A stretch of 6,651 nt of DNA from Microthrixaceae bacterium. GTDB lineage: Bacteria; Actinomycetota; Acidimicrobiia; Acidimicrobiales; Acidimicrobilacustridaceae. The notes under the pieces are model-generated. The model made no database searches and had not been told where the DNA came from. It saw nothing but the letters and a program-made list of their open reading frames with translations. This document shows positions 1 to 5,810 of the stretch, piece after piece; the stretch's first letter is position 1; every line of letters starts with the position of its first letter. The stretch spans positions 1 through 6,651 of the forward strand of contig JAHFUU010000146.1 in NCBI GenBank assembly GCA_023264915.1, given 5' to 3'. Made by a program: the position numbers and the translations under genes.

Positions 1-210
1 GTCGAGTCAATCCAGTCTGGTGCCGTATACGGGTTCGCAGCGCAGGTTGACGGCTTGTGTGAACGCATCCAGAAGGATCTCGGCGAATGCACAGTCATCT
101 CGACAGGGGGACTGGCCGACCTGATCACTCCCCTGTCTCATTGCATCGCCCACACCGAGCCGTGGTTGACATTGCACGGCCTGCGGCTCGTATACGAGAA
201 GAACACCTGA
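1..210 (+). CDS. coaX: Type III pantothenate kinase, C-terminal 69 residues (5' end outside window)
   Basis: CoaX phosphorylates pantothenate with ATP, the first committed step of coenzyme A synthesis, in the cytoplasm. The frame is open from base 1 and ends in TGA at 208-210. The visible residues match the last quarter of the family: SIQSGAVYGF (residues 3-12 of the fragment), the STGGL glycine motif (34-38) that belongs to the ASKHA-type nucleotide-binding fold, and the closing WLTLHGLRLVYEKN (about 55-68). Full-length members are about 250-260 residues, so roughly three quarters of the gene, including the N-terminal phosphate loop, lies upstream. It runs convergently toward the large membrane-protein gene. 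The last codons contain a perfect 12-bp palindrome at 187-198. The family assignment comes from motif recall and is strong for the GAVYGF, TGGL and TLHGL blocks. Confidence 0.87.
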   Translation, partial: VESIQSGAVYGFAAQVDGLCERIQKDLGECTVISTGGLADLITPLSHCIAHTEPWLTLHGLRLVYEKNT

Positions 211-352
211 GCTGGGGCGTCCTGGCGACCCGTCTCGGGTCTGTCCCGCACTCATGGTAACTCTCGGTAGATGTCTCCGGGCGCACCTGCAAGCGAGCAA
301 CAGGCGACTGGAGCCGCTCTTGGAGGGGGTCCACAGGACCACAGAACTCGCT

Positions 353-395
353 GACCTCCTGTCCGGGCGCCGGTCCCTGGCTCGGACAGGAGGTC
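353..395. terminator. Perfect 13-bp stem-loop between convergent genes; likely bidirectional terminator
   Basis: GACCTCCTGTCCG (353-365) is followed after a 17-nt loop by its exact reverse complement (383-395). It lies 143 bp after the coaX stop and 96 bp beyond the stop of the minus-strand membrane gene, so it can serve both transcripts. Neither side has a U-tract, which is common among actinobacterial terminators but means it could also be a processing or RNA-stability element. A small GGTCC-ACA-GGACC hairpin precedes it at 328-340. I see no gene in 211-490: the short frames there lack a ribosome site and any recognisable motif. Confidence 0.6.
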
Positions 396-414
396 GCGAT
401 CGGAGGGCAAGTCT

Positions 415-444
415 CCTGGGCCTCTTCGGTAGGCCTTCGCCAGG
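415..444 (-). terminator. Imperfect hairpin downstream of the membrane-protein gene
   Basis: CCTG+GGCCT (415-423) pairs with AGGCC (431-435) and, across a 5-nt bulge, with CAGG (441-444). It begins 47 nt past the minus-strand stop codon, the usual distance for a 3'-end hairpin, and precedes the stronger 353-395 stem on that strand. There is no U-tract. It could be a first-stage terminator, with the 353-395 stem as backup, or chance GC pairing. Confidence 0.35.
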
Positions 445-490
445 TTGACTTGCGCGCCGGATACCTCAACGGAAGAAGGCGCTGCGGGCC

Positions 491-3205
491 TCAGTCGAAG
501 CGCTGGTGGACCACGTCTATCAGGCGCCGTCCCGTTTCGACCGGGCCCCTGTCACGGTGCTCCATCACGATCCCAGCGACCATGAGTGCTATCCCACCTG
601 CTGCCAGCCCGACTGGGGTTGGGATGTTGAGGTCGCGGACGGCAAAGCACTCATGAGCGGTCAGTACGATCAGGATGCCCGTGCCCAACAGCAGTGGGGC
701 CGACAGCCGTCGCAGTCCACCCACCAGAACCGCCGTCAAGCCGACACATCCGGCAACCACCGCATGGGCGAACCCGTGACCGTACATCCGCTCCGCGAGC
801 GCAGTCCCGCCGAGCAGGGCGATCGATGGCGCATATGCCAACCAGGATCCGGCACCATCTTCCTCGCGGCGGACCCTCATGCCGGCCAGCACCAGCACAG
901 CTGACACGGGCGCCACATAGGCATCGAGGGCTTGTACTGCATTGCAGGCGAGCTCAAGCCAGATGCCGAAGATGACAATCACCAACCCTGCGAAGGCCGC
1001 ATCGATCCGGCCGAACCGCGCCGCGGCGACAGCGAGCGCCCCACCGATGAACATGAGGCCGACACCGGCAGCAACCGGCTCGATCGCTGCCAACCCCAAC
1101 CCCACCAAGCCGAGCGAGACAGCAGTGGCCAAAGCTGGCAGGCGCCACCTCGATGTCACGGTCGACCCTATGAGGCCCGACATGGTACTGAGTGCGCACA
1201 GCGCTATTCCCGCCTCAGCCCACGAGCCGCCGGCCGCACGAACTGCTGCTGTGGCGGCCACAGGCAAGGTGAGGGCTGCGATGCCCGCGATGACTGGATC
1301 TCCCCGCCTGGTCCCGTCGATGATCGCAGCGGCTGTGAGCGCACCTGCAATGCACAGGACCTGCGTTGGCTGAAGCGCCGGCGCGAACACCAACACCGCG
1401 ACCGCGGCTGCACGTTGTATGAAACCGATGCTGGCCAGTGGCGTGCCGAGCACTGCCCGATCGGTGAGCAGCCCTAGGGCCCATGCACCAGCCGCACCGG
1501 CGGCCAGGACCATGAAGCGGTCACCTCCGTTGTCCACTGCCACCACCATGGCCACGCCCATCGGGAGGACCGAGGCCAGCGCTAGAAGAACCACCACGTC
1601 AAGGGGGGCTGGATGCAACCTCGCCCTCACTCCAGTGGCGCATGCAATCGTTGCTGATCCGCACATTGCACACGCCGCAGGCAACCACAGGGGAGCAGGC
1701 CCGACGAGTGGTGCAGCGGTGGCCAGGACAACCGCGACGACATGACCGAGGGCTCGACCCGACAACACCATGAACCCAGCCATTGCGACAAGCGCGCCGG
1801 CCGCCGCCAGCACGGATCCAGATCCGAACAAGGCTCCGGCCAGCACTGATCCTCCCATCCCCAAGGTCGCCGGAGCCCAACCAGCACCGACGAGAAGTGC
1901 TGTACCCGTGGGCAGGTTCCCGCGCTCGATGCGTCGAAGATCGGCGAGGTACCATCCGGCGGCTCCGAGAAGCCCCGCGAGCAACATGGATGGGCCGATA
2001 CTGATCCGGGCAGGCACAGACCAGCTCATTGCCAGCCATGTGGCCACCACCAGCACGCCACCTGTGACCGTTTCGGTCAAGGCAGCCACAAGGCTGCAAG
2101 GTTTGGCCCAGAAGGCATCCCTGCGAACGAGATGCGCTACAACCTCGACGGCTACGAAGAAGGCCGCTAGCCCGACGACACCGTCGGCAAGGTCGACCGG
2201 AGCGTCCCCGGCAGCCAAGCCAAGACCCAGGGCCCCCACAAGGCCCGCGAGTGCTACCAACACGAGGTCGCGCTCGAGATGGGCCAGCCGGCCGAGCACC
2301 AGAGCTGCGGCCATGCCAACCGCAACGGTCGCAACCTGGGCTCCCGCCCCGGTCGCAACAAGGCCAAGTTGGGCCATCTGCGGTGAATCGAATGGCACGA
2401 CCCGTTGGGCGAGAGCCACCACCGGTGCAAGTCCGGCTATCAGGGCCCAGGCCTTCGCCGTCTTGTTCCAGCCTGCAAGGCAAGCAGCTAGAGCGAAGGC
2501 AACCAGAAGGAGTGAAGCTGACCCGACCCGACCTCCAAGCCCAGCGCTGAACACGACAACACCGCCGGCCGCTCCCCACCTCAAGAGCACCGAGTCCTCG
2601 TAGAGACCAAGAAGAGCAAAGCAGACCGCAGCGGTGGCCCCGAGAAGGACGAGGAAGTCGCTGCTGGTGACCTTGGCGTCCACAAGGACTGCCGCCACGA
2701 TCACCGGCAGCATGAATGCGCCGAGGTGAAAGACCACCCCTGAAGTGGCCGGCAGCGACTCGCGCATCCGCCTGCCGGCCATGAGCAAGCTCCCGCAACA
2801 ACATGCGAGGATGGCGAGCCGGACCTGGGGCGACAGCGTTCCCCATTGGATGGCGATGAACACTGCCGCAGCGGCGAGGCACAAGAAGGCGCCGGTTGCG
2901 GTCACCCAGACGGCGCCCGTCCGGGAAGGATCACCACTTCCCAGCGTCGAGGGCTCGTCGCCAAGATCACCATCTGAGCCTTCCGAAACGTCCGGGGGAC
3001 CAGACTCTGGAGCACTAGCCGACCTGCCAGATCTCCCCGAAGGTGACCAGGGACCTGCACGTTCCGAGGGCGAGGCAGGGCGTCCAGACGGAGAGCTGGT
3101 CGCTCGCTCGCCAAACGAGCCGGGTTGGCGGGAGGGCGTCGCTGGGCTAGGCGGAAAGGCCGCATACGGCTGCGGCCATCCAGTTGGGACCGGTGCAATA
3201 GGCAT
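491..3205 (-). CDS. Giant polytopic membrane protein of unknown function (904 aa)
   Basis: I do not recognise a named function. Residues 1-96 are low complexity, rich in Ser, Pro, Gly and Arg, and probably disordered. From about residue 97 (GAVWVTATGAFLC) to near the end there are about 28-30 hydrophobic Ala/Val/Leu/Gly segments separated by short, often Arg-containing loops, with no soluble domain between them. The last helix is followed by a short charged tail (MEHRDRGPVETGRRL...), an ending like that of other large uncharacterised actinobacterial 'integral membrane proteins' or 'permeases'. No ABC, MFS, MurJ or glycosyltransferase signature was spotted. The frame is open up to a TTG at 3280 and a GTG at 3235. 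I chose ATG 3205 because the protein then begins MPIAPVPTGW and an AGGTGA lies 10 nt upstream. GTG 3235, with GGACGGG before it, is the main alternative (914 aa). The gene follows the response regulator by 160 bp in the same direction and is likely in its operon or regulon. Confidence 0.85.
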   Translation of the reverse strand: MPIAPVPTGWPQPYAAFPPSPATPSRQPGSFGERATSSPSGRPASPSERAGPWSPSGRSGRSASAPESGPPDVSEGSDGDLGDEPSTLGSGDPSRTGAVWVTATGAFLCLAAAAVFIAIQWGTLSPQVRLAILACCCGSLLMAGRRMRESLPATSGVVFHLGAFMLPVIVAAVLVDAKVTSSDFLVLLGATAAVCFALLGLYEDSVLLRWGAAGGVVVFSAGLGGRVGSASLLLVAFALAACLAGWNKTAKAWALIAGLAPVVALAQRVVPFDSPQMAQLGLVATGAGAQVATVAVGMAAALVLGRLAHLERDLVLVALAGLVGALGLGLAAGDAPVDLADGVVGLAAFFVAVEVVAHLVRRDAFWAKPCSLVAALTETVTGGVLVVATWLAMSWSVPARISIGPSMLLAGLLGAAGWYLADLRRIERGNLPTGTALLVGAGWAPATLGMGGSVLAGALFGSGSVLAAAGALVAMAGFMVLSGRALGHVVAVVLATAAPLVGPAPLWLPAACAMCGSATIACATGVRARLHPAPLDVVVLLALASVLPMGVAMVVAVDNGGDRFMVLAAGAAGAWALGLLTDRAVLGTPLASIGFIQRAAAVAVLVFAPALQPTQVLCIAGALTAAAIIDGTRRGDPVIAGIAALTLPVAATAAVRAAGGSWAEAGIALCALSTMSGLIGSTVTSRWRLPALATAVSLGLVGLGLAAIEPVAAGVGLMFIGGALAVAAARFGRIDAAFAGLVIVIFGIWLELACNAVQALDAYVAPVSAVLVLAGMRVRREEDGAGSWLAYAPSIALLGGTALAERMYGHGFAHAVVAGCVGLTAVLVGGLRRLSAPLLLGTGILIVLTAHECFAVRDLNIPTPVGLAAGGIALMVAGIVMEHRDRGPVETGRRLIDVVHQRFD

Positions 3206-3208
3206 GTG

Positions 3209-3224
3209 CTCAGGGTCACCTGAG
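3209..3224 (-). promoter_or_regulatory. Inverted repeat covering the ribosome-binding region of the membrane-protein gene
   Basis: On the minus strand CTCAGG-TGAC-CCTGAG is a perfect 6+4+6 inverted repeat ending 3 nt before ATG 3205. The only Shine-Dalgarno-like element for that start, AGGTGA, sits inside its left arm and loop. Folded in RNA it would hide the ribosome site; as DNA it could be an operator. If translation really begins at GTG 3235, the repeat is simply coding sequence. Confidence 0.4.
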
Positions 3225-3251
3225 GCAGCGGTCACACATACCCGTCCTAGC

Positions 3252-3269
3252 CCCCAGAATCGACTGGGG
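3252..3269 (-). repeat. Hairpin in the response regulator / membrane gene spacer
   Basis: CCCCAG (3252-3257), a 6-nt spacer and CTGGGG (3264-3269) form a perfect 6-bp GC-rich stem about 47 nt upstream of ATG 3205. No U-tract follows on the minus strand, so full termination is not expected. It could attenuate read-through from the regulator gene or stabilise the downstream message. Confidence 0.35.
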
Positions 3270-3325
3270 CGCCTGCCCAACAGAAGATGCGGCGATCAGT
3301 CGGCCTGGTCAAGGACTCGTGGGGA

Positions 3326-3342
3326 ACGCGCGATCGACGCGT
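3326..3342 (-). repeat. Hairpin just after the response regulator stop
   Basis: ACGCG (3326-3330), 7 nt and CGCGT (3338-3342) form a short inverted repeat 24 nt beyond the regulator's TAG stop. With the 3252-3269 stem it gives the 160-bp spacer two possible RNA folds. A weak minus-strand promoter could also lie here (TTGACC at 3312-3307, 17 bp, CATCTT at 3289-3284), but its -10 matches only the key A and T. Confidence 0.25.
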
Positions 3343-3365
3343 CGGCCAGCCCCTCCGCTCGCGTG

Positions 3366-3995
3366 CTACTCGATGCCGTGCTCGAGTGCGTAGCGAATCA
3401 GCTCTTGCTTGCGGTTGAGGTGCAGCTTGTTCAAGATGTTGCGCACGTGGTTCTCGACGGTCTTGTCCGCGATGAACAGCTCCTCACCGATCTCCTTGTA
3501 GGTGTGCCCGCGAGCAACGTACTGGAGGACCTCACGCTCGCGCTCAGAGAGGGGCTGCACCGGACCCGAGTCCTTGGCCATGCGCCTGAACTCGCCGAGC
3601 AGGAGGGCTGCCAGCGCCGGAGAGAAGACGGGCTCGCCATGAGCTGCCTTCCACAGCTCGTTTCGAAGCTCGTCTGGGGGCGTGGACTTGATGAGGTATC
3701 CCTGTGCACCCGCAGCCACGGCATCCAGCAGGTCACGTTCCTGCTCAGAGACTGTCAACATGATGATGATCGTCTCCTCGCCACAAGTGCGTGCAACCTT
3801 GATCCCCCCGCCAGGCATGTTCAGGTCGCACACGACCAGGTCGGGCTTGAAGCGGCGGATCGCGTCGATCGCTTCTTCTGCCGTGCCTGCCTCGGCCACG
3901 ACGTGGAAGTTCACGCCGAGGTCGGCCCTCACGCCACTTCGCCAGATTGGATGATCATCGGCCAACACGACCCGAACGGGCCCTAGGTCACTCAT
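3366..3995 (-). CDS. NarL/FixJ-family response regulator, MacR-like (209 aa)
   Basis: A cytoplasmic DNA-binding regulator switched by phosphorylation. The N-terminal receiver domain (about 7-120) has all the expected residues: acidic pair D13-D14, phospho-acceptor D57 in VVCDLNMPGG, switch T81 in MLTVSE and K103 in YLIKS. The C-terminal LuxR-type helix-turn-helix (about 147-207) starts with PLSEREREVLQYVARG and has the recognition-helix region KTVENHVRNILNKL. Length is normal for the family. The HTH closely resembles what I recall of actinobacterial MacR-type regulators. ATG 3995 was chosen because the receiver begins 6 residues later. The frame stays open to a GTG at 4097, but that 34-residue extension is Pro/Arg-rich and unlike the family. 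No clear Shine-Dalgarno precedes ATG 3995 (only GGGCACGGCG), so coupling or reinitiation is possible. It lies downstream of its partner kinase on the same strand. Confidence 0.95.
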   Translation of the reverse strand: MSDLGPVRVVLADDHPIWRSGVRADLGVNFHVVAEAGTAEEAIDAIRRFKPDLVVCDLNMPGGGIKVARTCGEETIIIMLTVSEQERDLLDAVAAGAQGYLIKSTPPDELRNELWKAAHGEPVFSPALAALLLGEFRRMAKDSGPVQPLSEREREVLQYVARGHTYKEIGEELFIADKTVENHVRNILNKLHLNRKQELIRYALEHGIE

Positions 3996-4135
3996 CGCCG
4001 TGCCCGGCATGCGAGTCCGGAAGGTGTCGTGGGCGACGTTTGGTGGTGGCCACTGCGAACAGGGCCCGCCTTCGCGTGCATGTCTTGGGGTTCCCACTCA
4101 TGCGCTGAGTCTCGCGCAACGAGGGTGTGGCCTCG
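3996..4135 (-). other. 140-bp kinase-regulator spacer with hairpin and possible 37-codon mini-ORF
   Basis: Cognate kinase-regulator genes usually touch or overlap, so this spacer is long. ACGAGG-GTGTGG-CCTCGT (4119-4136) is a perfect 6-bp hairpin ending at the kinase stop codon, and ACTCA-TGCGC-TGAGT lies at 4096-4110. On the minus strand an ATG at 4101 opens a 37-codon frame, rich in Arg and Lys, whose TGA (3990-3988) overlaps the regulator start in ATGAGTGA. That overlap would allow translational coupling. The mini-ORF has no good ribosome site and no recognisable motif, so it is noted, not called as a gene. Confidence 0.3.
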
Positions 4136-5287
4136 TCATGGGACCCAGAGCCGAACCTCTGCTCCCCTCCCAGGGCGTCCGTCTATCTCAACCCTGCCAC
4201 CGACTTCGCGTATGCGGCCACGGATCGACCTTGAGATCCCGACACCCTCGGTGGACCGAGCCTTTTCGAAGCCTTGTCCGTCGTCCTTCACAGAGCAGAA
4301 CAGCCCACCGGTCTCTCCGGGTTCGAGGAAGACCGTCGCATGGGAGGCACCCCCGTGCTTGGCAGCGTTGGTCAGCGCTTCACCAACGGCCCCGGTAACA
4401 GCGGTGATCACCTCGACCTCGGCAGGAGCAAGCTCGCCGGCAAGCACAACCTGTGCCCTGATGCCGTGCTTGCGCTCGACCGCCGTCGCTGCTTGGCGGA
4501 GTGCTGCGGCTAGGTCCGGGCCACGCTCCCTCAGGCCTCGCCTCGAGCCGGGCGGAGCACCGAAGAGGAACTCGCGAAGCTCGACCTCCTGATCTCGTGC
4601 GAGCTGGACGAGCTGTTGATCATCGGAACGGCGCTGGACGATTGCAAGGGTTTGCAGCACGCCGTCGTGCAAGGTGCGGGCGACCTCTTCATGGGCGCGG
4701 GCCGACGCGATCTGCCGTTCGGCCTCGCGCAGCTTGATCGCCACGAAGCCTGCGGCCGCACCGCCGACCGTGTAGAGCACGATCGTCCCCCACGCACCGA
4801 GCGCACGGTTGCCATACCAACGCTCGGGGCCGAAGGCCACGTCGCTCAACCAGTTCGCCGCGCCGATGCTCAAACCCGCGAGAGCGCCACCACGTCCTGC
4901 GAAGCGTATGCCGACAGTCATGACCCAAGCCAGAGGCCACACCGACCCGAGTGACTGGGAGTGCGGGTAATGCACCGCGCTGTAGACCCATTGGTCAGCC
5001 AGTTGCATGCCGATTGCTATCGAGCCTTCGGCAACAAGTGCCGGCGTGCTCATGATCCGCTCGGGCGCCCCCCGAACTCCCACTGTCGCCCAGATCGTGA
5101 AGCCGACTGCGGCTACCGCGAAAGCGGCTGCCACCCACAGATGGTCGAAGGTCTCAGGATTGCGGCCGTCGATGGCCAGGATCGCGATCATCCACGCGAG
5201 GGCCAGCCACCGAAACATCGCGATGCCTGTGAGAAGGCCTCTCTCTAGGGCTATCTCCTCGCGTGGAGGCGTCACGACCGGCGGCAT
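4136..5287 (-). CDS. MacS-like membrane sensor histidine kinase (383 aa)
   Basis: An inner-membrane sensor that autophosphorylates a His and passes the phosphate to the adjacent regulator. The N-terminal sensor (about 18-186) has about six hydrophobic segments (near 18-39, 49-70, 83-100, 112-130, 133-151, 164-186) and no large extracytoplasmic domain, so it probably senses within the membrane or envelope. A short helix (187-203) leads to the HisKA_3-type dimerisation box VARTLHDGVLQTL with H207 as phospho-acceptor, then QEVELREFLFG. The HATPase_c domain follows: N-box EALTNAAKH (303-311), G1 box DDGQGF (335-340), G2 box GVGISRSIRGRI (348-359) and a C-terminal GRGAEVRLWVP. ATG 5287 was chosen because the acidic, amphipathic start MPPVVTPPREEIALERG fits the family and GGTGG lies 5 nt upstream. 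The frame is open to 5593, but that stretch is Arg/Pro-rich and unlike a sensor domain. The layout resembles the MacS family (DUF5931-type sensor) by recall. The sensed signal is unknown. Confidence 0.95.
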   Translation of the reverse strand: MPPVVTPPREEIALERGLLTGIAMFRWLALAWMIAILAIDGRNPETFDHLWVAAAFAVAAVGFTIWATVGVRGAPERIMSTPALVAEGSIAIGMQLADQWVYSAVHYPHSQSLGSVWPLAWVMTVGIRFAGRGGALAGLSIGAANWLSDVAFGPERWYGNRALGAWGTIVLYTVGGAAAGFVAIKLREAERQIASARAHEEVARTLHDGVLQTLAIVQRRSDDQQLVQLARDQEVELREFLFGAPPGSRRGLRERGPDLAAALRQAATAVERKHGIRAQVVLAGELAPAEVEVITAVTGAVGEALTNAAKHGGASHATVFLEPGETGGLFCSVKDDGQGFEKARSTEGVGISRSIRGRIREVGGRVEIDGRPGRGAEVRLWVP

Positions 5288-5388
5288 GGAGCCACCGTAG
5301 TTGCGGGCGGGCCGACTCCTGAGTCCCGCGCGCCACGCCAGTGCAGGCCGTCGGCAGAAGCCGAGTGCGGCACCCAGCCGGCGGGTCC

Positions 5389-5398
5389 GCGGTACCGC
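5389..5398. repeat. Perfect 10-bp palindrome upstream of the kinase
   Basis: GCGGTACCGC lies 102 bp upstream of the kinase ATG. It could be a regulator site, but palindromes of this size are common in GC-rich DNA. Confidence 0.25.
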
Positions 5399-5436
5399 AG
5401 ACGCGGGGGCCGCGAGAGCAATGTGCGCCGACGTGA

Positions 5437-5448
5437 GATCCGCGGATC
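5437..5448. repeat. Perfect 12-bp palindrome upstream of the kinase
   Basis: GATCCGCGGATC lies 150 bp upstream of the kinase ATG, followed 4 bp later by TTGACA (5453-5458), which has no acceptable -10 at 16-18 bp on the plus strand. It is a candidate operator for the kinase operon. Confidence 0.3.
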
Positions 5449-5625
5449 GCTGTTGACATGAGCCGAGGCACCACGGCACGGGTCGTTGTTCGCGGGTCGG
5501 CTGGCAGAGCTCCGGCCCTGGCCTGCGAGTCATCGTCCGCCACATGGACTGCCGCGGTGGATCCAGCCGAGGTTCGAGCGGCCACGCCCGCAACCAGCAG
5601 TGAATATTGTCAGGGCTGTCACAAA

Positions 5626-5639
5626 TCCCTGGTCAGGGA
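5626..5639. promoter_or_regulatory. Inverted repeat upstream of the lipase promoter; candidate operator
   Basis: TCCCTG-GT-CAGGGA is a perfect 6+2+6 repeat centred about 45 bp upstream of the lipase -35 box, where activators commonly bind. GTCAGGG also occurs at 5610-5616, so the right arm (GTCAGGG at 5632-5638) has a direct copy 22 bp away, two helical turns. Confidence 0.4.
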
Positions 5640-5676
5640 ATACGCGATCCGATAGGCCATACGGCCCAGATATTCG

Positions 5677-5705
5677 TTGACAGGGTCGTCAGTCATTCGT
5701 ATGGT
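5677..5705 (+). promoter_or_regulatory. Sigma70-type promoter for the lipase gene
   Basis: The -35 TTGACA (5677-5682) is a perfect consensus. A 17-bp spacer leads to the -10 TATGGT (5700-5705), which keeps the conserved TA and final T. Transcription would begin near 5712, giving a leader of about 100 nt before ATG 5811. It is the only good pair found in the divergent region, and the surroundings are AT-richer than the rest of the window. Confidence 0.65.
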
Positions 5706-5718
5706 GACAGAAGTCACC
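5703..5718. promoter_or_regulatory. Perfect inverted repeat over the lipase -10 / start site; candidate repressor operator
   Basis: GGTGAC-AGAA-GTCACC (6+4+6) overlaps the last three bases of the -10 box and the predicted start point, a position where a dimeric repressor would block polymerase. The half-site TGAC recurs in the -35 region (TGAC 5678-5681, GTCA 5688-5691 and 5692-5695). No regulator gene is adjacent except the divergent two-component system. Confidence 0.5.
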
Positions 5719-5795
5719 TAAAGTCGCGGCGGCACGCCTCCGACAAGCGGCGCTCGGGTGACCTGGAGGATGTGGTGCAAGGTGCCCGCATCTAC

Positions 5796-5801
5796 GGAGG
5801 G
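5796..5801 (+). promoter_or_regulatory. Ribosome-binding site fixing the lipase start
   Basis: GGAGGG ends 9 nt before ATG 5811, a strong Shine-Dalgarno at workable spacing. It supports 5811 rather than the upstream in-frame TTG at 5607, whose extra 68 residues would precede an obvious signal peptide. Confidence 0.75.
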
Positions 5802-5810
5802 TGCATCTCA

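Larger units (their letters stand above)
5288..5810. other. 523-bp divergent intergenic region between kinase and lipase genes
   Basis: No gene is supported here: short frames on both strands lack ribosome sites and look like GC-driven noise. The left part (about 5288-5600) is very GC-rich and holds two perfect palindromes (5389-5398, 5437-5448). The right part (about 5600-5720) is clearly more AT-rich and holds the lipase promoter plus several inverted repeats and TGAC/GTCA motifs. A minus-strand promoter for the kinase could lie near 5601-5610, where the minus strand reads GACAATATTCA, but no good -35 accompanies it. No minus-strand promoter can be assigned with confidence. Confidence 0.6.

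Noticed and set aside
254..448. 64-codon plus-strand frame in the coaX/membrane gap
   Set aside because: No Shine-Dalgarno before its ATG, and it runs through the terminator-like hairpins.
125..469. 114-codon minus-strand frame covering the convergent gap and coaX end
   Set aside because: Overlaps coaX and the 13-bp stem-loop; composition is Arg/Thr/Cys-rich with no motif.
1770..2603. 277-codon plus-strand frame opposite the membrane gene
   Set aside because: Thr/Ala/Pro/Arg-rich antisense of hydrophobic codons; no recognisable domain.
1599..2882. 427-codon minus-strand frame inside the membrane-protein gene
   Set aside because: Arg/Gly/Cys-rich composition with no domain; it is an out-of-frame reading of the 904-aa gene, typical in high-GC DNA.
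2745..3986. 413-codon plus-strand frame opposite the regulator and membrane-gene start
   Set aside because: It is antisense to two well-supported genes, including the full conserved response regulator, and has no motif or ribosome site of its own.
5453..5458. TTGACA as a second plus-strand -35 box
   Set aside because: No acceptable -10 hexamer lies 16-18 bp downstream.
5288..5593. N-terminal extension of the kinase to 5593
   Set aside because: The 102 extra residues are Arg/Pro-rich and lack a membrane segment; the family starts shortly before the first TM helix, matching ATG 5287.
5607..5810. N-terminal extension of the lipase to 5607
   Set aside because: It would run through the promoter and put 68 residues before a clear signal peptide; ATG 5811 has a good ribosome site.
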